This document shows positions 1-9,176 of a stretch of 64,000 bases of DNA, in pieces. The notes beneath the pieces are model-generated. The model was not told where the DNA came from, made no database searches, and saw nothing but the letters and a program-made list of their open reading frames with translations. The position numbers and the translations under genes are program-made. The DNA is from Microvirga lotononidis (GTDB lineage: Bacteria; Pseudomonadota; Alphaproteobacteria; Rhizobiales; Beijerinckiaceae): assembly GCF_034627025.1 (NCBI RefSeq), contig NZ_CP141048.1, positions 3,422,001 to 3,486,000 of the forward strand, written 5' to 3'. The number at the start of each line of letters is the position of its first letter. The stretch's first letter is position 1.

Positions 1-229
1 CGATGTCGTTGATGGCGTCGAAGATCGTGTCTTTGCGGCCGTCGCGGATCTGGATCCACGCGCTGCCGGCGAGTGTGACAAGGAAGAGGACCAGGAGAGC
101 CGGGACCGCGAGCCTCAGCAGAGGTTCATATTGCTCGAGCCGCCGATAGGCCGGATTCGCATCCGATCGCGTTACTCCTAGAATCGTACCCGCGCGTGCG
201 GGTACGCATGCGGTCACCGCCCCCGCCAT
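1..229 (-). CDS. N-terminus of a probable membrane sensor protein (partial)
   Basis: An open frame runs from an ATG at 229 to the window edge, giving 76 codons of an N-terminus with no stop. The product has a short polar leader, then one hydrophobic segment at about residues 43-57 (LRLAVPALLVLFLVTLAGSA), then a charged stretch ending FDAINDI. This layout fits the first membrane anchor of a PAS/histidine kinase of the kind often found beside pepN in Hyphomicrobiales, but no kinase or PAS motif is inside the window, so the function is inference. It is transcribed in the same direction as pepN and lies 191 bases downstream of the pepN stop. The gap is AT-richer than its surroundings and could hold its promoter. 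Confidence 0.5.
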   Translation of the reverse strand, partial: MAGAVTACVPARAGTILGVTRSDANPAYRRLEQYEPLLRLAVPALLVLFLVTLAGSAWIQIRDGRKDTIFDAINDI

Positions 230-420
230 GCGATGCTTCCTCCGGAACCATTTACGTCCTGTTTCGGAGGACGTGCCGCATCTCTCCGAATCACTAACAA
301 TAGAATCTTGAGCGGGTGATTTGTCTAGTTAGTAGAACCCGAAGGTTAATAAAAATTTTCCCATCTCGCATTCCCCTGGGGAAATCTTGGACAACGCGAT
401 AACCTACTGAAACTAATGGG

Positions 421-3072
421 TTATCTGCCCTGGTTCTCCTCAAGGGAGCGACTCACGATATCGCCTACGTCGCGGGAAAGATTGGGCTTTTGGGCGATGG
501 AGCGAAGGGCCTCTTCTGCGTGTGAACGGCGCGTGCTTTCCATCATCCGCCATGTGCTGAAGGCGGTCAGGAGACGGGCCGCGAGCTGCGGGTTCAGTTC
601 GTCCGTGCGCAGGACCACGGAAGCCAGGAAGCGATAGCCGGCTCCATCCTCGCGGTTGAACTGAACCTGGTTCAACATGGCGAAGCTTCCGATGAGAGCG
701 CGCACGCGGTTCGGGTTGGCGATCGAGAAGGCCGGATGCTGCATCAAACCCTTGACCCGCTCCAAGGTGCCATCCTCCGGAATAGCGGCCTGCAGCGTGA
801 ACCACTTGTCGAGCACGAGCGGCTCGTTGCGATAGCGCTCGCCGAAACGGGCAAGGGCTTCCTCGCGCACCGCTCCCGGCAGGGTGGTCAGGACGCTCAA
901 GGAAGCGAGGCGGTCCGTCATATTGCTCGCGGATTCGAGCTGCCGCACGGCGAGGGATTCGCCTTCGCTCGGATCGGCGGCGGCAAGGAGGTCGAGGGAC
1001 GCGTTGCGCAAGGAGCGTCGTCCGGCGCTTGTCGCGTCGGGGCTGTAGCGTCCCGTGTCGGCCAGTGATTCATGGAAGCGCCGCAGATGGTTGGCGCAAC
1101 TCAGGCCGATGCGCCGCCTCATCTCCGTCCGGGCCCGGTGAATGGCGTCCGGATTGACGTTCTGGCCGATCTCCTGCGCGATATCCGCCTCGCTCGGAAG
1201 TGTGATCACGAGTGCCGCGAAGGCCGGGTCCTTTTGGGCATCGCTCTCCATGAAGGAGGCGAGGGCGGCCGAGAAGGCATCGATCTGCGCGTGCGACACC
1301 TCCGCGCCGGTCGAGCGGGCGGCAAGCAGGCGCATGGCGACGGTCTGTGCGGCCTGCCAGCGGTTGAAGGCATCCGTATCGTGCCGGAGGAGAACCAGCA
1401 GCTCCTCGTCGGGCAGGCCGAGCGAAACCTTCACCGGAGCGGAGAACCCTCGGAAGAGAGATGGAACGGGCAGGGACGTCACGCCCATGAACGTGATGCC
1501 GTCTTCAGGTTTGTCGAACAGGAAGACGCCACGGGCGTCGACCCGGTCACAGGTCGCGTTCAAGGGCGACCCGTCATGCGTGACCAGTCCAAGCGCGACC
1601 GGGATCGCCATCGCGTCCTTCTTCGGCTGGCCGGGGGTCGGAGGAGTGCTCTGCGCGAAATCGAGCCGGTAGGTCTGCGCGCCGGAATCGTACTGCCCCT
1701 TTACCTTGACCCGCGGCGTACCGGATTGTTCGTACCAGCGGGCGAAATGGGACAGGTCCCGCCTGGTCACATCCGCGAAGGCGTTCAGGAAATCCTCGAC
1801 GGTGGCGGCCGTGCCGTCGCAGCGCTCGAAATAGACATCCATGCCGCGCCGGAAATCCTCGTCGCCGATGATCGTCTTGAGCATGCGGACGATCTCGGCG
1901 CCCTTCTCGTAGACGGTGGCGGTGTAGAAGTTGTTGATCTCACGGTACTGGCTCGGGCGTACCGGATGGGCGAGGGGCCCCGAATCCTCCAGGAACTGCC
2001 GCGCCCGCAGGGTTTTCACCTCGGCGATGCGGTGAACGGGGCGGGACCGTTCGTCCGACGAGAATTCCTGGTCGCGGAAAACCGTCAGGCCTTCCTTCAG
2101 GCAGAGCTGGAACCAGTCGCGGCAGGTCACGCGGTTGCCGGTCCAGTTGTGGAAGTACTCGTGTGCGATGATCGCTTCGATATGGGCGTAGTCCATATCC
2201 GTGGCGGTCTCGGGAGAAGCCAGAACGTACTTGTCGTTGAAGATGTTGAGGCCCTTGTTCTCCATCGCGCCCATGTTGAAGTCGGACACGGCGACGATGT
2301 TGAACACGTCGAGGTCATATTCCCGGCCGAAGACCCGCTCATCCCAGCGCATGGAACGTTCGAGGGCGTCGAGAGCGTAGTCGGCGCGGTCCTCCTTGCC
2401 GGGCTCCACGTAGATCGCCAGCTCCACCGCGCGTCCGCTCAGGGTCGTGAAGCTTTTGGAAAGACGGCCCAGGCGGCCGCCCACGAGGGCGAAGAGATAG
2501 GACGGCTTCGGGTGCGGGTCGTGCCAGACGGCATAATGTCTGTCGGAGCCCTGCACGGTTCCGCTTTCAACCGGATTGCCGTTGCCCAGGAGAACGGGAG
2601 CGTCGTCGCGCTCGGCTTCGATGCGGGTCGTGTAGACGCTGAGAACGTCGGGCCGATCGAGGAAGTAGGTGATGCGCCGGAAGCCTTCCGCCTCGCATTG
2701 CGTGCAATAATTGCCGCTGGACCGGTAGAGGCCCATGAGCTTGGTGTTGGCGGTCGGGTTGATCTCCGTCTCGATGGTGAGCGTGAACGGCTGCCGGGGA
2801 GCCTGCGCAATGGTGAGCGATTGGGGCGAGGCTTCGAACTCCTCGGCCGCCAAGGTCCGGCCGTTCAGAGCCACGGTTCTCAGGTTCAGCTCATCGCCGT
2901 CGAGGACAAGCGGGGCATCCGTGCGCCCCTCCGGATTAGGCCTCATGGCGAGGGTGGCGATGACCCGGGTTTCCGTGGGATGAAGTTTGACGTCGAGCTC
3001 GACGTTGTCGATCAGGAAGTCGCTGGGTCGGTAATCCTCAAGGCGAATAATCGGTGTGGTGTCGATGCGCAT
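421..3072 (-). CDS. pepN: Aminopeptidase N (M1 family metallopeptidase)
   Basis: This cytoplasmic zinc aminopeptidase removes N-terminal residues from peptides. The product is 883 residues, normal for the proteobacterial PepN branch. The exopeptidase motif GAMENKGLNIF is present and the zinc site is complete: HEYFH puts His304, Glu305 and His308 in place, with the third ligand Glu327 nineteen residues on. The C-terminal third is the helical DUF3458-type region. I chose the start MRIDTTPIIRLEDY at 3072; the frame stays open for 20 more codons upstream (to 3132), but that extension is low-complexity and unlike the family. It is transcribed alone, away from the glyoxalase gene. No sign of damage. 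Confidence 0.96.
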   Translation of the reverse strand: MRIDTTPIIRLEDYRPSDFLIDNVELDVKLHPTETRVIATLAMRPNPEGRTDAPLVLDGDELNLRTVALNGRTLAAEEFEASPQSLTIAQAPRQPFTLTIETEINPTANTKLMGLYRSSGNYCTQCEAEGFRRITYFLDRPDVLSVYTTRIEAERDDAPVLLGNGNPVESGTVQGSDRHYAVWHDPHPKPSYLFALVGGRLGRLSKSFTTLSGRAVELAIYVEPGKEDRADYALDALERSMRWDERVFGREYDLDVFNIVAVSDFNMGAMENKGLNIFNDKYVLASPETATDMDYAHIEAIIAHEYFHNWTGNRVTCRDWFQLCLKEGLTVFRDQEFSSDERSRPVHRIAEVKTLRARQFLEDSGPLAHPVRPSQYREINNFYTATVYEKGAEIVRMLKTIIGDEDFRRGMDVYFERCDGTAATVEDFLNAFADVTRRDLSHFARWYEQSGTPRVKVKGQYDSGAQTYRLDFAQSTPPTPGQPKKDAMAIPVALGLVTHDGSPLNATCDRVDARGVFLFDKPEDGITFMGVTSLPVPSLFRGFSAPVKVSLGLPDEELLVLLRHDTDAFNRWQAAQTVAMRLLAARSTGAEVSHAQIDAFSAALASFMESDAQKDPAFAALVITLPSEADIAQEIGQNVNPDAIHRARTEMRRRIGLSCANHLRRFHESLADTGRYSPDATSAGRRSLRNASLDLLAAADPSEGESLAVRQLESASNMTDRLASLSVLTTLPGAVREEALARFGERYRNEPLVLDKWFTLQAAIPEDGTLERVKGLMQHPAFSIANPNRVRALIGSFAMLNQVQFNREDGAGYRFLASVVLRTDELNPQLAARLLTAFSTWRMMESTRRSHAEEALRSIAQKPNLSRDVGDIVSRSLEENQGR

Positions 3073-3270
3073 CAGATACTCGTCTGAAACTGAGTTACGT
3101 CGAAAGCTAGGGCCTTGGGGAGGGACCTCCACTCTGCTTGGAGCAGCATTTGTTAAAAGTCACCTGATCTTGAGCAAATCCAAGGCTTTTTCGGCGCAAG
3201 AAAAAGGTACCCCTTGATCTCCTCGGCAAATACGCCATCACCTATCCCCCGACCCATAGGGAAACTGATC

Positions 3271-3711
3271 ATGGAATATCTGCACACGATGGTTCGCGTC
3301 TCGAACCTCGACGAATCCCTCGATTTCTTCTGCAACAAGTTCGGGCTGGTCGAGGTTCGCCGGACGGAGAACGAGAAGGGGCGGTACACGCTCGTTTTCC
3401 TGGCGGCTCCCGACGATGTGGAGAAGTCCAAGGAAACGAAGGCCCCCCTGCTTGAGCTCACCTACAACTGGGACGAGAACGAGTATACCGGAGGTCGTAA
3501 TTTCGGCCATCTCGCGTATCGGGTCGACGATATCTACGAGACCTGCCGCAAGCTGATGGATGCAGGCGTCACCATCAACCGCCCGCCTCGCGACGGCAAC
3601 ATGGCCTTCATCAAGACCCCGGACAACATCTCGATCGAATTGCTGCAGCGCGGCGAACCGAAGCCTATCCAGGAGCCCTGGGCGTCCATGCCGAACACCG
3701 GCACCTGGTAA
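3271..3711 (+). CDS. gloA: Lactoylglutathione lyase (glyoxalase I, VOC fold)
   Basis: Glyoxalase I turns the hemithioacetal of methylglyoxal and glutathione into S-lactoylglutathione, a detoxification step in the cytoplasm. The 146-residue product has the two-module VOC fold with all four metal ligands in the expected places: His5 ([10 protein letters not shown]), Glu62 (LLELTYNW), His80 (NFGHLAYRV) and Glu123 (SIELLQR). I used the ATG at 3271. Earlier in-frame starts would add about 19 residues that do not belong to the family. The gene is monocistronic and divergent from pepN. A glutathione reductase (gor) lies at 31.0 kb, so the glutathione system is represented twice in this window. Confidence 0.92.
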   Translation: MEYLHTMVRVSNLDESLDFFCNKFGLVEVRRTENEKGRYTLVFLAAPDDVEKSKETKAPLLELTYNWDENEYTGGRNFGHLAYRVDDIYETCRKLMDAGVTINRPPRDGNMAFIKTPDNISIELLQRGEPKPIQEPWASMPNTGTW

Positions 3712-3833
3712 GCTTGGGCTGAGACCCGATGGCCTGCCGTCCTCGTTGAGGAGCCCCTTGGCGAAAAGGCCTTGCTCCGCCATTCTACCCGGCTCACCAT
3801 AACAAGGCCGGGTGCAACCGGCGGAGGATTATT

Positions 3834-5315
3834 GTGGTACGAGACACAATCCGCTTCTGGCGGAACGGACAGGCCGTCGAGGTTTCTGGCTTTCACCCGC
3901 GCACCACGCTTCTGGACTACTTGAGGCTTCAGGAGCGTCGCGTCGGCACCAAGGAGGGTTGCGCGGAAGGCGATTGCGGTGCCTGCACCGTGGCATTGGG
4001 CCGAGTCAGAGGTGGGCGCGTGCATTACGAGCCCATCAATGCCTGCATCCTGCTGCTCGGCCAGATCGACGGCGCGGAACTCGTCACGGTCGAGGACCTG
4101 ACGGAAGACGGGGATCTGCACCCGGTTCAAGCCGCCATGGTGGCACATCACGGATCGCAATGCGGCTTCTGCACGCCCGGCATCGTGATGAGCCTCTTCA
4201 CCCTCTATCACGCGAGCGAGCGGCCCCTGAGCCGCGAGAGCGTCAACGATGCGCTGGCGGGCAATCTCTGCCGCTGCACGGGCTACCGTCCCATCGTGGA
4301 CGCGGCGCTTCAGGTCTGCACCCAGCAGAGCGGCGATTCTTTTTCCGCGAACAGCGAGCGCACCGCGCAAGGCCTTATGAGTCTGGCCGATGAACGCGAC
4401 GTCTTCATCGGCACCGAGGACCGTTTCTTTGCCGCGCCGGCAAGCGAAGCTTCGCTCGCCGCGTTGTACGCGCGACACCCCGATGCGACCTTGGTCGCCG
4501 GCTGCACCGATGTCGGCCTCTGGATCACCAAGGCCATGATGGAGATCGAGAAGGTCATCTGGCTCGGCCGCGTGGCGGGCCTCGACCTGATCGAGGATTC
4601 CTCGGAGAGACTCGCGATCGGTGCGACGGTGACGCACGCCGAAATCCATCCGTCCCTTGATCGGATCGATCCCGATCTCGGCGAGATCATGCGGCGCTTC
4701 GGATCGTTGCAGGTGCGTGCGTCCGGAACGGTGGGCGGCAGCATCGCCAACGGCTCGCCCATCGGCGACCTCGCGCCGGCCCTGATCGCGCTCGGCGCGG
4801 AGTTGGAGCTGCGGCAGGGCGACGGCACCCGCACCCTGCCTCTCGACGATTTCTTCATCGCCTATCGCAGGCAGGACCGGAAATCGGGCGAGTTCGTGCG
4901 CCTGGTGACGGTGCCGAAGCTGAGGGCCCATGAGGTTTTCCGCGCCTACAAGATTTCCAAACGCTTCGACGAAGACATTTCGGCGGCGCTCGGTGCCTTC
5001 AAGTTCACGCTCGACGGACGGCGGATCGTGGAGGCCCGCATCGCCTTCGGCGGCATGGCGGGAACGCCCAAGCGGGCGACAGAGACGGAGCGGGCGCTGA
5101 TCGGCCTGTCCCTCGACGAGCCGTCGTCCTGGGGCGAAGCCATGGCGGCGATGGCGCGCGACTACCAGCCCCTCGACGATCACCGGGCGTCGTCCGCCTA
5201 CCGCTCGACGGTTGCGCGCAACCTCGTGTTCAAGGCCTTGAGCGAAACCGCATCGGGCGAAACGCGGGCCACGCGGATCATCGGCCGGCGCGACACGCTT
5301 CAGGCGGCGGAGTAG
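3834..5315 (+). CDS. xdhA: Xanthine dehydrogenase small subunit (2Fe-2S/FAD)
   Basis: First gene of the xanthine dehydrogenase operon. The 493-residue product carries electrons from the molybdenum site to NAD. The N-terminal plant-type 2Fe-2S domain has Cys43, Cys48, Cys51 and Cys71 (EGCAEGDCGAC). The second cluster domain has Cys110, Cys113, Cys146 and Cys148 (CGFC, CRC). From about residue 190 there is an FAD-binding domain with TLVAGCTDVGLW and GTVGGSIANGSPIGD, then the CO-dehydrogenase flavoprotein C-terminal domain. The start is GTG at 3834, set by a GGAGG box seven bases upstream; no ATG fits. xdhB begins 5 bases after its stop, so the two are co-transcribed. Confidence 0.96.
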   Translation: MVRDTIRFWRNGQAVEVSGFHPRTTLLDYLRLQERRVGTKEGCAEGDCGACTVALGRVRGGRVHYEPINACILLLGQIDGAELVTVEDLTEDGDLHPVQAAMVAHHGSQCGFCTPGIVMSLFTLYHASERPLSRESVNDALAGNLCRCTGYRPIVDAALQVCTQQSGDSFSANSERTAQGLMSLADERDVFIGTEDRFFAAPASEASLAALYARHPDATLVAGCTDVGLWITKAMMEIEKVIWLGRVAGLDLIEDSSERLAIGATVTHAEIHPSLDRIDPDLGEIMRRFGSLQVRASGTVGGSIANGSPIGDLAPALIALGAELELRQGDGTRTLPLDDFFIAYRRQDRKSGEFVRLVTVPKLRAHEVFRAYKISKRFDEDISAALGAFKFTLDGRRIVEARIAFGGMAGTPKRATETERALIGLSLDEPSSWGEAMAAMARDYQPLDDHRASSAYRSTVARNLVFKALSETASGETRATRIIGRRDTLQAAE

Positions 5316-5319
5316 AGCT

Positions 5320-7650
5320 ATGAACGCACCCGCCAAACCCACGATGGATGCGGAATCGCTTCGCCATATCCGCCAGCCCATCGCCCACGATTCCGGCATC
5401 AAACATGTCCAGGGCTCGGCGCAATACATCGACGACATCCGCGAGCCCGAGGGCACGCTGCACGTCGCCATCGGCCAATCGCCGAAGGCCCGAGGGCGGC
5501 TGGTCTCTCTTGATGTGTCAGCCGTGCGTGCGATTCCCGGCGTCGTGGCCGTTCTCACGGCAGCGGACATTCCCGGAAAGAACGATGTATCGCCGGCCTT
5601 CGGCGACGATCCGCTCTTCGCCGATAGTGAGGTCAGCTTTCTGGGTCAGGCCCTGTTCGCCGTCGTTGCGGCGAGCCGCGACGTCGCGCGTCGCGCGGTC
5701 ACGAAGGCCGTTATGGAAATTGAGGTCGAAAGGCCAAGCATCACCGTCGAGGATGCGCTCGAACGCGGCGAGACCGTGCTGCCCGACTACGCCTACGGAC
5801 GTGGCGATCCGGCGGAGGTGATCGCCAAGGCCCCGCGGAAGCTGGAGGGCCAGTTCCGCGTCGGTGGACAGGAGCACTTCTATCTCGAGGGCCAGATCGC
5901 CTTGGCGATCCCGGGCGAGGATGGCGACATTCATGTCTATTCCTCGACGCAGCATCCCACGGAAGTGCAGCACGTGGTCGCCCGCGTGCTCGACATTCCG
6001 GACGCTTATGTCACTTGCGAAACGCGCCGCATGGGCGGCGGCTTCGGCGGCAAGGAGAGCCAGGCGACTCAATGGGCCGTCACGGCGGCTCTCGCGGCCC
6101 GGGTGACGGGCCGGCCCTGCAAGCTGCGCCTCGACCGGGACGACGATTTCGTCCTCACCGGCAAGCGTCACGATTTCCGCTGCGACTGGCAGGTCGGGTT
6201 CGACGAGGACGGGCGCATTCAGGGTTATGCGGTCGATCTGCTGGCCCGCTGCGGCTATTCGGCGGATCTCTCCAGCGGCGTCGTCGACAGGGCGATGTTC
6301 CACGCGGACAACGCCTATTGGTTGCCGGCCGTCCACATCGCCTCGAAGCGGCTGAAGACCAACACGGTCTCGAACACCGCCTTCCGCGGCTTCGGCGGCC
6401 CACAGGGCATGCTGGCCATCGAGCACGTGATGGACCAGATCGCCTGGGCGACGGGGCGCGATCCGCTCGACGTGCGCTACGCCAACTTCTACCGGCCGGG
6501 CGAAAACGTGACGCCCTACGGCATGGAGGTCGAGGAGACGGACACGCTCCTCAATCTCGTGCGCACGCTCGAGCAGACGTCGAACTACCGCTCGCGCCGA
6601 GAGGAGATCGCGGCCTTCAACGCGTCCTCGCCGATCATGAAGCGGGGGCTGGCCCTGACGCCCGTCAAATTCGGGATCAGCTTCACGCTCACTCACATGA
6701 ACCAGGCGGGCGCCTTGGTGCATGTGTATCAGGACGGGTCCGTGCATCTGAACCACGGCGGCACCGAGATGGGGCAGGGGCTCTATATCAAAGTGGCGCA
6801 GGTGGTGGCCGAGGAGTTCGGGATCGCCATGGAGCGGGTCCGCATCACCGCCACGACCACCGCGAAGGTGCCGAACACCTCGCCGACGGCAGCCTCCTCC
6901 GGCTCCGATCTCAACGGCATGGCGGCGCGTGTCGCGGCCGGCGCGATCAAAAGGCGCATGATGGCTCATGCGTCGGAAGCCTATGGGGTGCCGGAAGAGC
7001 AGATCGTGTTCCGCGACGACCGGGTCTTCATCGGCAACGAGAGCGTCCCCTTCGACGAGCTGGTGAAGACGTGCATTCTCGCCCGCGTCCCGCTGTCCGA
7101 GGCCGGACATTACAAGACGCCGAAGATCACCTGGGACCGGGCGAAGGGTACGGGCCGGCCATTCTTCTACTTCGCCTATGGGGCTGCCTGCTCGGAAGTG
7201 ATCGTCGACATGCTCACCGGCGAGAACCGCCTGCTGCGCGCCGACATCCTTCACGATGTGGGCCGTTCGCTCAATCCGGCCATCGATATCGGCCAGATCG
7301 AAGGCGGCTTCGTGCAGGGCATGGGCTGGCTGACCACGGAGGAGCTGGTCTTCAGCAAGGAAGGTCATCTGCTCACGCATGCGCCCTCGACCTACAAGAT
7401 CCCCGTGGCCTCGGACGTGCCCGCCGATTTCAACGTGGCGCTCTATCCCAACGAGAACCGCGAGGAGACGATCTACCGCTCCAAGGCCGTGGGCGAGCCG
7501 CCGATCATGCTGGCGAACAGCGTGTTCTGCGCCCTTGCGGACGCAATCCACTCGCTCGATCCATCGAAGCCGGTCCCGCTCAACGCACCCGCCACGCCCG
7601 AGGCGATCCTGCGCGCCTGCGAGAGCCTGCGGGGGAGGCCTATGGGGTGA
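5320..7650 (+). CDS. xdhB: Xanthine dehydrogenase large, molybdopterin-binding subunit
   Basis: Catalytic subunit that hydroxylates hypoxanthine and xanthine to urate at a molybdenum centre. The 776-residue product has the aldehyde oxidase/xanthine dehydrogenase a/b hammerhead (about residues 20-130), then the large Mo-pterin domain with GGGFGGKE and AFRGFGGPQG. The invariant catalytic glutamate is Glu726 in KAVGEPPIML near the C-terminus. Length and order match XdhB of the bacterial two-subunit enzymes. It follows xdhA directly, and its stop overlaps the GTG of xdhC by four bases (GTGA), implying translational coupling. The molybdenum cofactor it needs depends on pathways such as MoaA, encoded at 22.5-23.6 kb here. 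Confidence 0.96.
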   Translation: MNAPAKPTMDAESLRHIRQPIAHDSGIKHVQGSAQYIDDIREPEGTLHVAIGQSPKARGRLVSLDVSAVRAIPGVVAVLTAADIPGKNDVSPAFGDDPLFADSEVSFLGQALFAVVAASRDVARRAVTKAVMEIEVERPSITVEDALERGETVLPDYAYGRGDPAEVIAKAPRKLEGQFRVGGQEHFYLEGQIALAIPGEDGDIHVYSSTQHPTEVQHVVARVLDIPDAYVTCETRRMGGGFGGKESQATQWAVTAALAARVTGRPCKLRLDRDDDFVLTGKRHDFRCDWQVGFDEDGRIQGYAVDLLARCGYSADLSSGVVDRAMFHADNAYWLPAVHIASKRLKTNTVSNTAFRGFGGPQGMLAIEHVMDQIAWATGRDPLDVRYANFYRPGENVTPYGMEVEETDTLLNLVRTLEQTSNYRSRREEIAAFNASSPIMKRGLALTPVKFGISFTLTHMNQAGALVHVYQDGSVHLNHGGTEMGQGLYIKVAQVVAEEFGIAMERVRITATTTAKVPNTSPTAASSGSDLNGMAARVAAGAIKRRMMAHASEAYGVPEEQIVFRDDRVFIGNESVPFDELVKTCILARVPLSEAGHYKTPKITWDRAKGTGRPFFYFAYGAACSEVIVDMLTGENRLLRADILHDVGRSLNPAIDIGQIEGGFVQGMGWLTTEELVFSKEGHLLTHAPSTYKIPVASDVPADFNVALYPNENREETIYRSKAVGEPPIMLANSVFCALADAIHSLDPSKPVPLNAPATPEAILRACESLRGRPMG

Positions 7651-8612
7651 GGGTCTGGCGCCAGCTCACCGATCTCGTGGCGCGGCACGGCAGCGCCGCC
7701 CTCATCACCGTGCATGACGTGAAAGGCTCCGCCCCCCGGGAGGTCGGCGCGCATATGGTCGTGCGGCCCGACGGCGCATTCCATGGCACCATCGGAGGCG
7801 GGCAGCTCGAATTCCGGATGCTCGACGCCGCCCGCGAGATGCTGGCGGCGGGGCGAGGGCCGGCGTGGATCGTCGATCAGGCGCTCGGGCCCGATCTCGG
7901 CCAATGCTGCGGCGGACGGGTGAAGATCCTCATCGAGACTTTCGACAAGCGGGACATGGAGGACCTCGCCCCTCTCGTGGCGGCGGAAGACGGAAGCGCG
8001 CTGTTCGAGGTCGAATGCCGGATGGAGGACGGCCGCGTGCGCCGCGAGATCTCCTCCACCGTGGGTGACGACCGTTGGGCCGGCTGGCACGAGACCCATG
8101 GCGAGGTCCGCACGCCCGTCCTCATCTTCGGCGCCGGCCATGTGGGCCGCGCCCTCGTCCTGTCGCTCGCGCCCCTGCCGTTCTCGGTCCGGTGGCTGGA
8201 CGACCGGGAAGGTGCCTTTCCCTCCCACCTTCCGGCGAACGCGAAGGCCGTCCGCCTGCGCGATCCGGAGGCCGAAATCGCCGAGGCCGAGCCGGGATCC
8301 CTCATCCTCGTCATGACCCATGACCACCCCCTCGACATGGCGATCACGGCGGCGGCCCTGAAGCGGGGCTTCCCATATGTCGGCCTGATCGGCAGCGCTA
8401 CGAAGCGGGCCCGTTTCGAGAAGCGCTTCCGGGAGCTGGGCCTGCCCGAGGACACGATCCGCTCCCTCGTCTGCCCCATCGGGATTCCCGGCATCACGGA
8501 CAAGGACCCGGCTGTGATCGCCGCCTCGGTGACGGCGCAGCTGCTGCAGGTGCGGGAACGCGGGGGAGCGGTGCAAAATCTCTCGCCTCTCACCGCCTCA
8601 AACGATACATAA
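7647..8612 (+). CDS. xdhC: XdhC, molybdenum cofactor insertion/sulfuration protein
   Basis: XdhC binds molybdenum cofactor, helps its sulfuration and hands it to XdhB; it is not part of the mature enzyme. The 321-residue product has the XdhC/CoxI N-terminal region with TVHDVKGSAPREVG and GTIGGGQLEF, the GQCCGGRV motif, then a Rossmann-like domain with IFGAGHVGRAL, and the C-terminal PYVGLIGSATKR and CPIGIPGITDKDPAVIAAS. The frame is open far upstream inside xdhB, but the GTG at 7647 overlapping the xdhB stop, with a GGGGGAGG box at about 7631, is the natural start. guaD begins 6 bases after its stop. Confidence 0.94.
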   Translation: MRVWRQLTDLVARHGSAALITVHDVKGSAPREVGAHMVVRPDGAFHGTIGGGQLEFRMLDAAREMLAAGRGPAWIVDQALGPDLGQCCGGRVKILIETFDKRDMEDLAPLVAAEDGSALFEVECRMEDGRVRREISSTVGDDRWAGWHETHGEVRTPVLIFGAGHVGRALVLSLAPLPFSVRWLDDREGAFPSHLPANAKAVRLRDPEAEIAEAEPGSLILVMTHDHPLDMAITAAALKRGFPYVGLIGSATKRARFEKRFRELGLPEDTIRSLVCPIGIPGITDKDPAVIAASVTAQLLQVRERGGAVQNLSPLTASNDT

Positions 8613-8618
8613 GCTTCC

Positions 8619-9104
8619 ATGAGCACCATGAAGACCGAAGATCAGCGCTATCTCGCGCGCGCCGTCGAACTGTCCCGCGAGCACATGGACGAGGGGGCTG
8701 GGGGGCCCTTTGGCGCCGTGATCGTGCGCGACGGCCAGGTTCTGGCCGAAGGCTGGAACCAGGTGACATCCGCCAATGACCCGACCGCTCATGCCGAAGT
8801 CACGGCGATCCGCCGGGCCTGCCAGGAAGTCGGAGATTTTTCTCTGGAGGGCGCGACGCTCTATACGAGCTGCGAGCCGTGCCCCATGTGCCTCGCCTCG
8901 GCCTATTGGGCCCGGGTGAGCCGGATCGTCTTCGCCAACACCCGCAAGGATGCGGCCGATATCGGTTTCGACGACAGTCTGATCTATGACGAGATCCCCA
9001 AGCCCATCCCCGAACGCATCCTCCCGATGGATCACCTCCCGAGCCTGGAGGCCAAGGCCGTGTTCGACGCCTGGGCGGACAAGGACGACAAGGTCCGGTA
9101 TTAA
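8619..9104 (+). CDS. guaD: Guanine deaminase (CDA-fold nucleobase deaminase)
   Basis: The 161-residue product is a zinc deaminase of the cytidine-deaminase fold. Zinc ligands and the proton shuttle are visible: His58 and Glu60 in NDPTAHAEV, and Cys88 and Cys91 in TSCEPCPMC. The NDPTAHAEV and GGPFGAVIV stretches resemble the short Bacillus-type guanine deaminase more than TadA. Guanine deaminase makes xanthine, the substrate of the XDH encoded just upstream. The gene starts 6 bases after xdhC, so it very likely belongs to the operon, and that supports guanine over other substrates. A second ATG lies three codons in (8628). TadA-like tRNA editing is the main alternative but is less likely here. 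Confidence 0.85.
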   Translation: MSTMKTEDQRYLARAVELSREHMDEGAGGPFGAVIVRDGQVLAEGWNQVTSANDPTAHAEVTAIRRACQEVGDFSLEGATLYTSCEPCPMCLASAYWARVSRIVFANTRKDAADIGFDDSLIYDEIPKPIPERILPMDHLPSLEAKAVFDAWADKDDKVRY

Positions 9105-9176
9105 TCCGGAGCCGACCTAGGTTCCGCCCGACGCCTTCCTATCTAAGCTCCACCGACATCTACCCGAGACAAGCCC

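Noticed and set aside
1072..3087. Long open frame antisense to pepN (about 670 codons)
   Set aside because: GC-rich DNA gives long antisense frames. PepN on the other strand has complete motifs, and the antisense product is low-complexity, with no family feature or ribosome site.
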